Part shown: positions 33,169-41,786 of the stretch, piece by piece
Position numbering within the stretch: the first letter of the stretch is position 1
Layout of the letters: each line of letters starts with the position of its first letter
Assembly (NCBI GenBank): GCA_964350315.1
Contig: CAYGJD010000003.1
Location: 62,001 to 126,000 of the forward strand
Reading direction: 5' to 3'
Length of the DNA stretch: 64,000 nucleotides
Source of the DNA: JAJZEO01 sp964350315
GTDB lineage: Bacteria > Chlamydiota > Chlamydiia > Chlamydiales > 2-12-FULL-49-11
Program-made: the position numbers and the translations under genes
The notes under the pieces: model-generated
Database searches by the model: none
The model's input: only the letters and a program-made list of their open reading frames with translations
What the model was told of the DNA's origin: nothing

Positions 33169-34440
33169 ATGAGTAATAACAATTCGCCAAAATCGAAAAA
33201 CGATGTTGCTACGATCATTCTTGCAGGGGGCGAAGGAACTCGGCTTCAACCTCTTACAGAAATTCGATGTAAACCGGCAATTACCTTTGGTGGGAGATAC
33301 AGGATCATTGATATCGCCATCTCAAATTCACTAAACTCTGGTATTACAGACATTTTCGTTTTGTCGCAATTCTTAGCCTCTACATTGAATAACTATTTAT
33401 TAGAGACTTTCCCCTTACATGGTGAGACCAATGCGCATCTTCAGGTGTTTTCTCCAGAAGATGGACCTCATAAAGGTGTTTGGTATAAAGGTACTGCTGA
33501 TTCTGTCAGACAAAATCTAGCTCACATCTTACAACATCCAGCAAAACACTTTGTAATATTATCTGGAGACCAACTTTACTCCATGGATATTAACGAGATG
33601 CTAGAATTTGCAAAAGAAAAGGATGCTGATCTTACCATTGCAACAATCCCCGTCGCTGAAGCAGAAGCCAAGCGAATGGGGGTAATGAAAATTAACAAGA
33701 ATTTTGAAATCGTTGATTTTTTTGAAAAACCTCAAGACCCCGCAATCATCAAAAAATTTGCAATCGCACCTGAAATAGCAGAAAAACACGATGCTTTAGA
33801 TGATCTTTCCTTTCTTGGTTCGATGGGAATTTACATCTTTAAAAGAGAAGCTCTTATATCTCTACTTAAAGAAGACTTACGCGCTGATTTCGGCAAACAC
33901 CTTATTCCAACTCAAATGGAAAAAGGGAAGACTTTTGCCTATGTTTTTGATGGGTATTGGGAAGATATTGGTACAATCACCTCATACTATAAGGCAAACC
34001 TTGGGCTTGCCAAAAATAAGCTCTGCCTTGACTTGTACAACGTAGATAGACCTATATTTACCCAATCAATAACTCTCCCCTCCCCGCGAATTTCTAACAC
34101 ATCTGTATCTGAATCAATTATATGCGATGGCTCTGTTGTTGGATCTGGTGAAATTACAGGCTCTATGATCGGCCTTAATTCTACAATTGGGGAAAACACC
34201 ATTGTACGTGATTCTATCTTAGTTGGTTGGTCTCCGAACTCTAACCAAAGTCCAATAAAAATCGGCTCTAATTGTCACATAGAAAAAACCATTATCGATG
34301 AAGGCGCATCTATCGGAGATAACGTCTCATTGAAAAACATCAAAAACCTTCAATCTTATGATGACCCTTGGCTTTCTGTTCGAGAAGGGATTGTTATTGT
34401 GAAGTCAGGCACAAAAATCCCCAACAACTTCCAGTTCTAA
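33169..34440 (+). CDS. glgC: Glucose-1-phosphate adenylyltransferase
   Basis: Makes ADP-glucose, the committed step of glycogen synthesis. 423 residues. LAGGEGTRLQPLTEIRCKPAITFGGRYRIIDIAISN is the nucleotide-binding and allosteric N terminus; WYKGTADSVRQN and ILSGDQLY (metal Asp) follow, then FVDFFEKP-type substrate loop (EIVDFFEKPQDP), and a left-handed beta-helix C-terminal domain. Chlamydiae keep glycogen metabolism genes, so presence here is expected. The metallophosphoesterase that often accompanies it in chlamydiae is two genes downstream. Confidence 0.96.
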   Translation: MSNNNSPKSKNDVATIILAGGEGTRLQPLTEIRCKPAITFGGRYRIIDIAISNSLNSGITDIFVLSQFLASTLNNYLLETFPLHGETNAHLQVFSPEDGPHKGVWYKGTADSVRQNLAHILQHPAKHFVILSGDQLYSMDINEMLEFAKEKDADLTIATIPVAEAEAKRMGVMKINKNFEIVDFFEKPQDPAIIKKFAIAPEIAEKHDALDDLSFLGSMGIYIFKREALISLLKEDLRADFGKHLIPTQMEKGKTFAYVFDGYWEDIGTITSYYKANLGLAKNKLCLDLYNVDRPIFTQSITLPSPRISNTSVSESIICDGSVVGSGEITGSMIGLNSTIGENTIVRDSILVGWSPNSNQSPIKIGSNCHIEKTIIDEGASIGDNVSLKNIKNLQSYDDPWLSVREGIVIVKSGTKIPNNFQF

Positions 34441-34473
34441 CAATCAGACGCTTACATTAAATACGCTTGCTTT

Positions 34474-35643
34474 TTGTACAATATATTCATGTACAAAGAA
34501 CTTACAGAAAAAATATTCGCAAGCCACGGCATTCTCAAAGGGAGTGCAAAAGAAGAATATCTTAAAACTGCAACCCACCTAAATTTTTCTAAATACCCCC
34601 TTGAAGCTGCAATCACAAAAGCCTTAAGACTTCTGCTTGGCAGAGGGGTGAAGTGGCAGATTGTTCCTCGTGGCGTTTGGACGGGCGATGCTTTTAATAC
34701 GTTTGTTGTAAAAGTAACGCATGAAAATAAGATTTACTATTTTAAATATTCAACCGATTTAAGAGCTCATCTGGGAATGATCTTATCTCAAGCATTTTAT
34801 ACTGATCACCCAGAAGAAAAAATTACAGCTGTTAAAATTCTCGATCATGGTCAATTTTCTTTCCAAAACAACAATAGTTTTTATTTCCTTCTTCTCAAAG
34901 AAGCACCTGGTCTTTCAATTGTAGGACTTTTCAAACAAAAAAACTATTCAGATCTTCTACATTTTTCTTCAGTCTGCGGAACACTACTTGGAAAAATTCA
35001 ATCTCAAAATATCTCAGAAGCAACCCTATATGACAAACTTTCTTTTTCTTCTGCTCGTTTTCCTGACCGACAAAAAACGGCCCTTTTTCTAAAAGAAAAA
35101 ATTGATGAAAAAGCACACACAAGCATATACGAAAATTATTTGAGAATAATACCCTTATTATTAGAGCATCAAAAAACATATCTATTGAAACATCAGAATA
35201 AAACTCTCTCATCAACTATATCAAAAATTGCAAACCTTTCTTTTAACAGGCAAAACGAAGTATTAACACTTTTTGACACCGCACGATTTACCTTATTTTG
35301 TGGCCCTAGCGCTCCACCTATTTCGGCGCCAGAATTAAGTTTTACGGAAGTAATTAACTATTTGTATTTTGCTCAAGTATATTTTGACCTTGATGAATCA
35401 TCAATTAGAGAAACTAAAGATGCTTTTCTGAATAACTACCACAATAATTTGCAAAAACCTGTAATGTCAAAAGAAGGCATTTGCTTTTTTTTAAATCTGC
35501 ATTTCAAACAAGCTATAAGACGATTGATCGAGCAATCAATACAGGAGCCACATTTTCTTGAAAAAGCCAATCGAATGCTTACAATTTTTGAGAAGTTCAA
35601 TGAACCAGGTAACAAGGATTTAGATAAATACTTGGGTTACTAA
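34474..35643 (+). CDS. Unknown protein, possibly a decayed kinase-like fold
   Basis: 389 residues from a TTG; an ATG at 34489 (MYKELTEKIFAS) is the more likely start. The segment VWTGDAFNTFVVKVTHENKIYYFKYS resembles the N-lobe of aminoglycoside-phosphotransferase-like kinases (Gly-containing loop, then a strand with Lys). The usual HGD-x4-N catalytic loop is not found; LTLFDTARFTLFCG is at about the position expected for the D-x-x metal motif. I cannot decide between a divergent kinase, a pseudokinase and an unrelated fold. It stands between glgC and a metallophosphoesterase gene. Confidence 0.55.
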   Translation: MYNIFMYKELTEKIFASHGILKGSAKEEYLKTATHLNFSKYPLEAAITKALRLLLGRGVKWQIVPRGVWTGDAFNTFVVKVTHENKIYYFKYSTDLRAHLGMILSQAFYTDHPEEKITAVKILDHGQFSFQNNNSFYFLLLKEAPGLSIVGLFKQKNYSDLLHFSSVCGTLLGKIQSQNISEATLYDKLSFSSARFPDRQKTALFLKEKIDEKAHTSIYENYLRIIPLLLEHQKTYLLKHQNKTLSSTISKIANLSFNRQNEVLTLFDTARFTLFCGPSAPPISAPELSFTEVINYLYFAQVYFDLDESSIRETKDAFLNNYHNNLQKPVMSKEGICFFLNLHFKQAIRRLIEQSIQEPHFLEKANRMLTIFEKFNEPGNKDLDKYLGY

Positions 35644-35697
35644 TTATTTTGACTATATGATAATGTCGTAAAAATCCTCTTCTGCTAGACTTGGGGA

Positions 35698-36462
35698 ATG
35701 ACAATATGGGCAATCGCAGATCTACATTTATCATTTGGCGTCGAAGGCAAGAAAATGGATGTCTTTGGCGAAAAGTGGACGAATCATTCTAGTAAGCTTG
35801 AGAAGAATTGGCGCGAAATGATTTCAGATGATGATCTTGTTTTAATCGCAGGTGATATTTCATGGGCGCTAAATACTGAAGATGCCATTCCTGATTTAAA
35901 ATGGATCGATTCTCTTCCTGGCACAAAGGTGATGATTAAAGGAAATCACGACCTTTGGTGGAAATCTACAACAAAAGTTCGAGCAATCCTCCCCCCTTCC
36001 ATACACATCATCCACAACGACTCCTTTCTATGGAAAGATATTGCCATTGCAGGCTCTCGTCTTTGGGAAAGAGCTGACATTTCCTACGGCCCCTACATCG
36101 TCTATAGAGAAATTCCAGCAGGTGTCAATGTCCACAAAAAAGAAGAGACAAAAGAAGAACGGCTTCACGATGAAAAAGTCTTCAAGAGTGAAATGAATCG
36201 CTTAACATGGTCGCTAAATAGCATAGATAAAAAGGCCAAGCATCGAATAGCAATGGTTCATTATCCTCCTGCAGGACCAGAAGATCGCTCCTCTGATGTG
36301 ATGCAACTTCTAGAAGATCACAGAATAGATATTTGCCTCTATGGCCACTTGCACAACCTTAAATCTGATGCGCCTGTGAACTTCACACGCGGAAAAATGC
36401 AAGTGATTTGCACAGCTTGCGACTTCCTCGACTTTAAACCAGTTAAGCTTGAGCTTAGTTAA
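35698..36462 (+). CDS. Calcineurin-like metallophosphoesterase
   Basis: 254 residues with the five metallophosphoesterase blocks in order: IADLHLSF (D-x-H), IAGDISWAL (GD), KGNHDLWW (GNHD), HYPP, and CLYGHLH (G-H-x-H). Soluble, no signal peptide. Close to glgC, as I recall for the chlamydial homologue. Substrate unknown (cyclic nucleotide, phosphoprotein or nucleotide pyrophosphate are all possible). Its last 8 bases overlap the 3' end of the ferredoxin locus on the other strand. Confidence 0.88.
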   Translation: MTIWAIADLHLSFGVEGKKMDVFGEKWTNHSSKLEKNWREMISDDDLVLIAGDISWALNTEDAIPDLKWIDSLPGTKVMIKGNHDLWWKSTTKVRAILPPSIHIIHNDSFLWKDIAIAGSRLWERADISYGPYIVYREIPAGVNVHKKEETKEERLHDEKVFKSEMNRLTWSLNSIDKKAKHRIAMVHYPPAGPEDRSSDVMQLLEDHRIDICLYGHLHNLKSDAPVNFTRGKMQVICTACDFLDFKPVKLELS

Positions 36463-36658
36463 TTTTTTTAATCGCTCCAAATGGACAAAATTTTTCCAGC
36501 ATATCCATTTATTCAAGTTCTACAGGATCATCAGGATTTGCATAACAATGGGCAGTCCCAGTACTTTCTAATTTTGTAAATTTATCTGGCTTCAAAGTTG
36601 TACATAAGCCACAACCTGTACAACTACTTGTGACAACAAATACTGCTTCATCTTTCAT
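36455..36658 (-). pseudogene. Small ferredoxin gene interrupted by an in-frame stop
   Basis: From the ATG at 36658 the frame reads MKDEAVFVVTSSCTGCGLC (Cys13, Cys16, Cys19 of a [4Fe-4S] or [3Fe-4S] site) and continues to Glu49, then TAA at 36511-36509. In the same frame the next codon is ATG and the sequence continues MDMLEKFCPFGAIKKIN to a second stop at 36455. FCPFGAI is the expected C-terminal Cys-Pro ferredoxin motif, so one nonsense codon splits an otherwise complete 67-codon gene. AGGAG lies 8 bases before the ATG, which overlaps the stop of the upstream gene (ATGA). It may be a pseudogene, two peptides joined by reinitiation, or a sequencing error. Confidence 0.7.
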
Positions 36659-37617
36659 CTCACAAACTCCTGTAAGTATTTTATTTCTTGTTTTGTAACA
36701 CTCTTCGCTGTTGTCAATTTTTTCCGTTCGAGTAGAATTTCTTCGACAACCTTTTCATCTCTCTTTCTATCATTGAGGTGATAATATTCAAAGAGAATAT
36801 CTAGTATTTCAATGTAGTCTGCTTCTATATTCACTAACTCTAGGGCTTTTTTATAGACTGATTCAAAGAGTTCTTTATGTCCTGTCTTATTGAGGTAGTA
36901 GAGTAGTTCAAAGTATAGATCTAATTCTGGGGCCTCTTCTAATTTTTCTAAAAAGCGGGAGGCCATTGCACTTGCTTCTTCTACTGAGGCTCCACCGATG
37001 AGTTTGATTTTTAAGAGGTCAAACCAGAGGGTTTGCTCCACGTAGGGAATAAAATTGGAGGTGATTTCTGAGGCTGCCATCGGCCGGTCTTGTTCGATTA
37101 AATCTTGAATGAAGTTGTAGATAAAGCTTTCTAAGTCGTGAGAGAGAAAATCTGATATTGTTGAAAATAGTTTCACTGGTTTTTGGCCTAGTATTACATT
37201 TTGCTCAAGTATGCCAACAAGTTCTTTTAGCATTGAGTAGGCGATCTCTTCTGTTGAAGCAGGATCGTCTTCATATGCTGAGATGACTTGATCGAGTTCA
37301 TCGCAAAATATCGATATCGTTTCTCTGTCGTCTAAAAACCTTCGCCATAGCTCAAAGACAAATAAATAAATTCGTTCTCGTGGTTCTCCGGGCGGTGCAA
37401 CACTTGCCGCTATCTCTTCTGGAGAATCGACTTGGTCTGCTGTCACCTCAAATTGATCGATATCAATATCAAGCCCCAGATCATTTAATCCTTTAAGCAA
37501 CTCATCTATACTTAGCGCTCGATAATCTCGTACTTGCCAGTCCGCAATAGTTTCTGAAGTTCCCTTCTCAACTTTTGTCTGCAGCAAATTATAGAGCGCT
37601 CTGCCCAAAAATGGCAT
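36655..37617 (-). CDS. Unknown acidic helical protein
   Basis: 320 residues, rich in Glu and Asp and almost entirely helical by inspection, with the look of a TPR/HEAT-like solenoid in its second half (LDLYFELLYYLNKTGHKELFESVYKKALELV). No catalytic motif and no membrane segment. Family not recognised. It ends in ATGA overlapping the ferredoxin start, so the two are translationally coupled. Upstream lies a 212-base divergent region shared with the pseudopilin gene. Confidence 0.65.
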   Translation of the reverse strand: MPFLGRALYNLLQTKVEKGTSETIADWQVRDYRALSIDELLKGLNDLGLDIDIDQFEVTADQVDSPEEIAASVAPPGEPRERIYLFVFELWRRFLDDRETISIFCDELDQVISAYEDDPASTEEIAYSMLKELVGILEQNVILGQKPVKLFSTISDFLSHDLESFIYNFIQDLIEQDRPMAASEITSNFIPYVEQTLWFDLLKIKLIGGASVEEASAMASRFLEKLEEAPELDLYFELLYYLNKTGHKELFESVYKKALELVNIEADYIEILDILFEYYHLNDRKRDEKVVEEILLERKKLTTAKSVTKQEIKYLQEFVR

Positions 37618-37829
37618 GGCATGTTCTCTTTTTGTTAGTAAATGAGTTCAATGTCGATTAGGTCTATGTCGGTATGGTAAGTTTGTGATACTTTGCTACA
37701 CTATCGGGCGCTTCCTTTCATTTTTATGCGCAAAGTAGGTTTGACTTTAGTAAGTTTTCTCTATTCTAAACATACATATAATATATTTTAAAATATTGTT
37801 CAATTCTCTTTTTTGCAATACTCTCTGTT

Positions 37830-38234
37830 ATGAAGATTCGTAAAAACTATTTCATCCTTCTTGAAATATTTATTGCCATATCAATTTTGGCACTTGTGAT
37901 CATTCCTTTGTCGAGTTTTCCGTTTCGTGCTGCCCAAAAACAGTCAGAAATTATGAAAGAAATAGAATGTGAAAGAATTTTTTCTCTCTCTTATGCAAAG
38001 CTTCTTTCTGAAATTGACACCTTCATCGATCAAGATGAAATCGAACTAGGAAAATATTTTGTTGATCTTTCATCTCTTGGATCTTATGAATACAGAGCTG
38101 TTGCAAAACTGACAAAGGAAGTCACTGAAAAAAATCACTTTCTTGTGAAAACAACCCTCTCTTTACTCCCCGAAAATGAGCGTGGTTTTACCCCAAAAAC
38201 ACGAAACTATTTCCTTTATGTTGAAAAAAAATAG
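37830..38234 (+). CDS. Type IV pilin-like (pseudopilin) protein
   Basis: 134 residues. The N terminus YFILLEIFIAISILALVIIPL is a class III signal/transmembrane segment with the Glu at position 5 after the expected cleavage site (F8 as +1, E12 as +5). The residue before the site is Tyr rather than the usual Gly, so processing by prepilin peptidase is uncertain. The rest is a small globular domain as in minor pseudopilins of type II secretion. It is separated from the other pseudopilin-like genes of this locus by the OPT transporter gene. Confidence 0.72.
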   Translation: MKIRKNYFILLEIFIAISILALVIIPLSSFPFRAAQKQSEIMKEIECERIFSLSYAKLLSEIDTFIDQDEIELGKYFVDLSSLGSYEYRAVAKLTKEVTEKNHFLVKTTLSLLPENERGFTPKTRNYFLYVEKK

Positions 38235-38256
38235 TTAACTCGTCATCTTCCGGTTT

Positions 38257-40116
38257 ATGAGTAGTGAACCATTTAAACCCTTTATTGCTTCGACTGAAAA
38301 TGTTCGAGAGTTTACTTTCCGTGGCGTTTTCCTTGGAATATTATTAGGCATTTTTTTTACTGTGGGGAATACTTATTTAGGCCTTAAAGTGGGCATGACT
38401 ATTTCAGCATCGATTCCAGCTGCTGTTTTATCGATGGGTATTCTTCGAACGATGTTCAAAAATGTCTCCATTCTTGAGAACAATATTGTGCAAACAATTG
38501 CTTCTGTTGGAGAGGGTCTTGCTGCGGGAATTATATTTAGTGTTCCAGCTTTATTTATGCTTGGGGCAAATATCTCAAACACTAAGATATTTATCCTGGC
38601 TTTTTTAGGTGGTATTCTAGGGATTTTATTTATGATCCCCATGAGACGCTATATTATTGTTAAAGAACATGGGATTCTTCCCTTTCCTGAAGGAACTGCT
38701 TGTGCTGAAATATTAAAGGCAGGGGCATCTGGCGCCAAAACTGCTATGATGGCTTTTTGGGGCATTCTTATTGGTAGTCTCTACAAATTGTGTATCAATC
38801 TTTTCCACCTTTTCGATGATGTTGCTGTTTTTGTGATCAAACCTTTTGAACATACGCAATTTAGAATTGATGGAACACCGGCCCTTTTAGGTGTTGGTTA
38901 CATCATCGGGCCAAGAATCGCAGCTGTTACTTTTGCAGGTGGCGCGATTGGTTGGTGGGTATTGATTCCTCTTATTAAGATGTATGGTACAGGGCATGTA
39001 GAAATATTCCCTGGAACAATTCCTATCGACCAAATGGATGCAATGGCTATTTGGTCAAACTACATCCGCTACATCGGGGCGGGATGTGTCGCAGTTGGAG
39101 GTCTTTACAACCTCGCGCGAATTTTTCCGATGATTATACGAACAGTTCATGTTGGTTTCAAAGAACTGTTCGGTGGAATGAAGGGAAGAGGAGATCTACT
39201 CCGAACAGATACTGACATATCAATGGCTTGGCTCCTCTTAGGATCTCTTGCCATCATTTTAATGTTGTGGCTTTTGCCTGGCATGGGAATGAATTTATTT
39301 ACGATTGTCTTGCTTGTTGTCTTGGGGTATTTCTTCTCTGCTGTAACATCAATCACTGTTGGACTAGTTGGTAGTTCTTCAAATCCAGCTTCTGGGATGG
39401 TGATTACTACCCTTCTTTTAACAGGATTCATTTTTGCTGGTCTTGGATGGACTGAAAAAGTTTATTTAATCATGGCAATTATGATGAGTGCTGTTGTGAA
39501 TGTAGCTATTTGCCTTGCTTCAACAACTTCCCAAGATTTAAAAACGGGCTTTTTACTTGGTGCTACTCCAAAGTGGCAACAAGTTACTGAAATCATTGGG
39601 CTTGTTGTTCCATCTTTGATTATCGGCGGTATTCTTGTCTTATTGAATAAGGTTTATGTCTTTGGATCAGCTGCCCTACCAGCTCCTCAAGCAACTCTTT
39701 TATCAATCGTTGCTCAAGGTGTAATTGAACACAAGTTGCCAACAGTCCTTGTCATGCTTGGAGTTGTTCTTGGAATTGTTGTCTTGTTACTAAGATCAAG
39801 AATTCTTCCCTTTGCGATTGGTCTCTACCTTCCTCTTGAAATTTCTACCGCGATCATGGTTGGTGGAATTGCTCGATCAATCATTCATCGTGCAGGACGC
39901 AAAAAGAATATTGATGAAAGCGGCGTCTTAATTGCTTCTGGAATGGTTGCTGGTGATGCATGTGTTGGAGTAATTATTGCCTTATTGACGGTTGTTGGGG
40001 TGATCAACGTAAACGCTAAGCCTATGCTTGGTCCTGAAGCAACTGTATTCTTCTTTTTAGTATTAACAGGTCTTTTTATCGCTCTTTGTCTCAGACGTAA
40101 GAACCGAGAAGCATAA
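38257..40116 (+). CDS. OPT-family oligopeptide/metal-chelate transporter
   Basis: 619 residues of polytopic membrane protein with roughly 14-16 hydrophobic segments. The start REFTFRGVFLGILLGIFFTVGNTYLGLKVGMTISASIPAAV is typical of bacterial OPT-family proteins, which import peptides or metal chelates by proton symport. The substrate cannot be assigned. It begins 22 bases after a pseudopilin gene and is followed by the rest of the pseudopilin locus, so it is embedded in an otherwise secretion-related run, perhaps co-transcribed. Confidence 0.88.
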   Translation: MSSEPFKPFIASTENVREFTFRGVFLGILLGIFFTVGNTYLGLKVGMTISASIPAAVLSMGILRTMFKNVSILENNIVQTIASVGEGLAAGIIFSVPALFMLGANISNTKIFILAFLGGILGILFMIPMRRYIIVKEHGILPFPEGTACAEILKAGASGAKTAMMAFWGILIGSLYKLCINLFHLFDDVAVFVIKPFEHTQFRIDGTPALLGVGYIIGPRIAAVTFAGGAIGWWVLIPLIKMYGTGHVEIFPGTIPIDQMDAMAIWSNYIRYIGAGCVAVGGLYNLARIFPMIIRTVHVGFKELFGGMKGRGDLLRTDTDISMAWLLLGSLAIILMLWLLPGMGMNLFTIVLLVVLGYFFSAVTSITVGLVGSSSNPASGMVITTLLLTGFIFAGLGWTEKVYLIMAIMMSAVVNVAICLASTTSQDLKTGFLLGATPKWQQVTEIIGLVVPSLIIGGILVLLNKVYVFGSAALPAPQATLLSIVAQGVIEHKLPTVLVMLGVVLGIVVLLLRSRILPFAIGLYLPLEISTAIMVGGIARSIIHRAGRKKNIDESGVLIASGMVAGDACVGVIIALLTVVGVINVNAKPMLGPEATVFFFLVLTGLFIALCLRRKNREA

Positions 40117-40180
40117 TATCTATAGCGTATTATTTCATTCCCTTGGTATGATCACACTGTTTTCTCGGAGGGATCATACT

Positions 40181-40384
40181 ATGAAGTTAATTTCTAAAGG
40201 ATTGATTAATACAATATTGTGCGATATTGACGAGGAAAAACTTCGGAAGTCAAAAGAACCCGTAGATGGAATGGGACAAGCCTTTCAAACAAGGTCTCAC
40301 CCCTATCGGCTGACATCGAAAATCACTAAGAATCCTCTCAACGACCCAAACTTGCTTTTAGTTTTATTTGAAAGAATTTACTAA
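40181..40384 (+). CDS. Unknown 67-residue protein of the pseudopilin locus
   Basis: Start at ATG 40181, preceded by GGAGG 9 bases upstream; an in-frame ATG at 40148 precedes this site and was rejected. Polar, no membrane segment, no known domain. Its stop overlaps the next start (TAATG), so it is translationally coupled to the pseudopilin-like gene at 40384 and probably belongs to the same secretion apparatus or its regulation. Confidence 0.6.
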   Translation: MKLISKGLINTILCDIDEEKLRKSKEPVDGMGQAFQTRSHPYRLTSKITKNPLNDPNLLLVLFERIY

Positions 40385-40938
40385 TGAAAAAACTTTCTCT
40401 AAAAAAGTATGCACTTACTCTAATTGAGGTATGTATTGCCTTTGGTATTCTTGCTGTGTGCTTTTATGTTGTATTTTCAAATTTTAATGTTTCATCAAAG
40501 CTTGTTGCCCGAACGGAAAAAGCCCACATTATTTCCCTTCAAAGGCAATATTTATCAGAAAGACTACACACTGTTTTTGAACATCTTGAGCCTCTTTCGA
40601 TGCAAGAAGAGGAAAAAAACCTCAACGGGGAAACAATTTCTGTACTCTCCTTTGTCTTTGAAAATGGTCTTGATAGAGAAATGGTCTTTTCAGGGATTCG
40701 CCGTGGTGAGATTGAATTAAAACAAGGGGGAAAGGTCGTTTTATCAGTCTTTTCAAAAGAGGGCTCAGAAGTCCGAGAAGAGGTTCTTGCAAATGACATC
40801 AATTCTATTGAATGGGATATCGATACAAAAAGTGTTGTGCAACTAACTCTTACAGATAAAGATAATAAGTCGCTATCCTACGCTTTTATTTTACCAAGAT
40901 GTGAAGACAATAAAGTAATCATCGAGGAAAAAGAATGA
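40384..40938 (+). CDS. Pseudopilin-like protein (GspI/J type)
   Basis: 184 residues. LTLIEVCIAFGILAVCFYVVF near the N terminus is a pilin-type membrane segment with the conserved Glu; Ala, not Gly, precedes the expected cleavage site. The remainder is a periplasmic domain of minor-pseudopilin size. Overlaps the 40181 gene by 1 base (TAATG) and the next gene by 4 bases, so three genes are tightly coupled. In chlamydiae a similar set follows the gspE-F-G genes of the type II secretion system; those are not in this window. Confidence 0.78.
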   Translation: MKKLSLKKYALTLIEVCIAFGILAVCFYVVFSNFNVSSKLVARTEKAHIISLQRQYLSERLHTVFEHLEPLSMQEEEKNLNGETISVLSFVFENGLDREMVFSGIRRGEIELKQGGKVVLSVFSKEGSEVREEVLANDINSIEWDIDTKSVVQLTLTDKDNKSLSYAFILPRCEDNKVIIEEKE

Positions 40939-41786
40939 ATGCCATCCCATTTGTGATCATTTTTATTGCCGTGATCAGCTTGTCGTGGACATCTCTTATG
41001 CAAACAACTATCTCAAGCAATCGATCCTGTCAGGGGTATTTAAGCCATATGACTGCTTTGAATAATGCTAGAAGCAAGATTGAAAAAGGGTTCTTTTCTA
41101 AAGCGAAAAAGAATTCTAAAAAACAGAGCACTCCGACTGAGCGGACTGGAAAAACTTATTCTTCACCAAGAATTGCGACAAAAAAAGAGAGCTCAAAGTT
41201 ATTTCTTTCGCAAACTGCTGAAAAACATTCGATAGAAGCATTTGAAAGACTGCTTGATATTCTTTATTCTGACGCTCCATTTTATCATGAAAAGCTTGCT
41301 GGCAAAATTTCTGAACAACTTTTTCCCCTCATTAGCGAAGAATTTGAGCTCACTCAACTTCGTTTTACAGATGAGAAGATTTCTGAGGCTTGGTACTGCA
41401 TGCTTAAAGGATCGAACAGCTTACCTCTTTCTCAATTCATCTCTTTGCAAAGCAATGAAAACCTCATCTATTCTAGATATGCCTCTTTCCCTGTGTTAAG
41501 TGCTCTTTTTGGAAAAGGTGTTGCAGAAGACATTCTTGAAAAAGAAGAGGAAAAGTATTTTTCTGAGCCTGACAAACAATCCCTATTATCTGAAGAAGAA
41601 ATAACTCAAATTCTTTCGCACCATAATCTTTCAGCATTAAAGCATTATTTAAATTTCTCTTCTTCACCACAAGTTCCGCTTGTGATTGAAGGAAAAGATA
41701 ATGACATCTCTCTTGAAATTCGTTTTCAAACAAAACCAACTGATCAAAAAGACTCTGATGACTTAGACGATGAGTTAAAGACGTGA
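40935..41786 (+). CDS. Possible GspK-like component of type II secretion
   Basis: 283 residues. A single N-terminal membrane helix (IPFVIIFIAVISLSWTSLM) is followed by a large polar domain, with an early basic, Ser/Lys-rich stretch (FFSKAKKNSKKQ). It lacks the Glu of pilin-type signals, as GspK-type tip proteins commonly do. Assignment rests on position, coupling to the 40384 gene (ATGA overlap) and general layout, not on a recognised motif. Its 3' end overlaps the histidine kinase gene on the other strand by 12 bases. Confidence 0.55.
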   Translation: MNAIPFVIIFIAVISLSWTSLMQTTISSNRSCQGYLSHMTALNNARSKIEKGFFSKAKKNSKKQSTPTERTGKTYSSPRIATKKESSKLFLSQTAEKHSIEAFERLLDILYSDAPFYHEKLAGKISEQLFPLISEEFELTQLRFTDEKISEAWYCMLKGSNSLPLSQFISLQSNENLIYSRYASFPVLSALFGKGVAEDILEKEEEKYFSEPDKQSLLSEEEITQILSHHNLSALKHYLNFSSSPQVPLVIEGKDNDISLEIRFQTKPTDQKDSDDLDDELKT

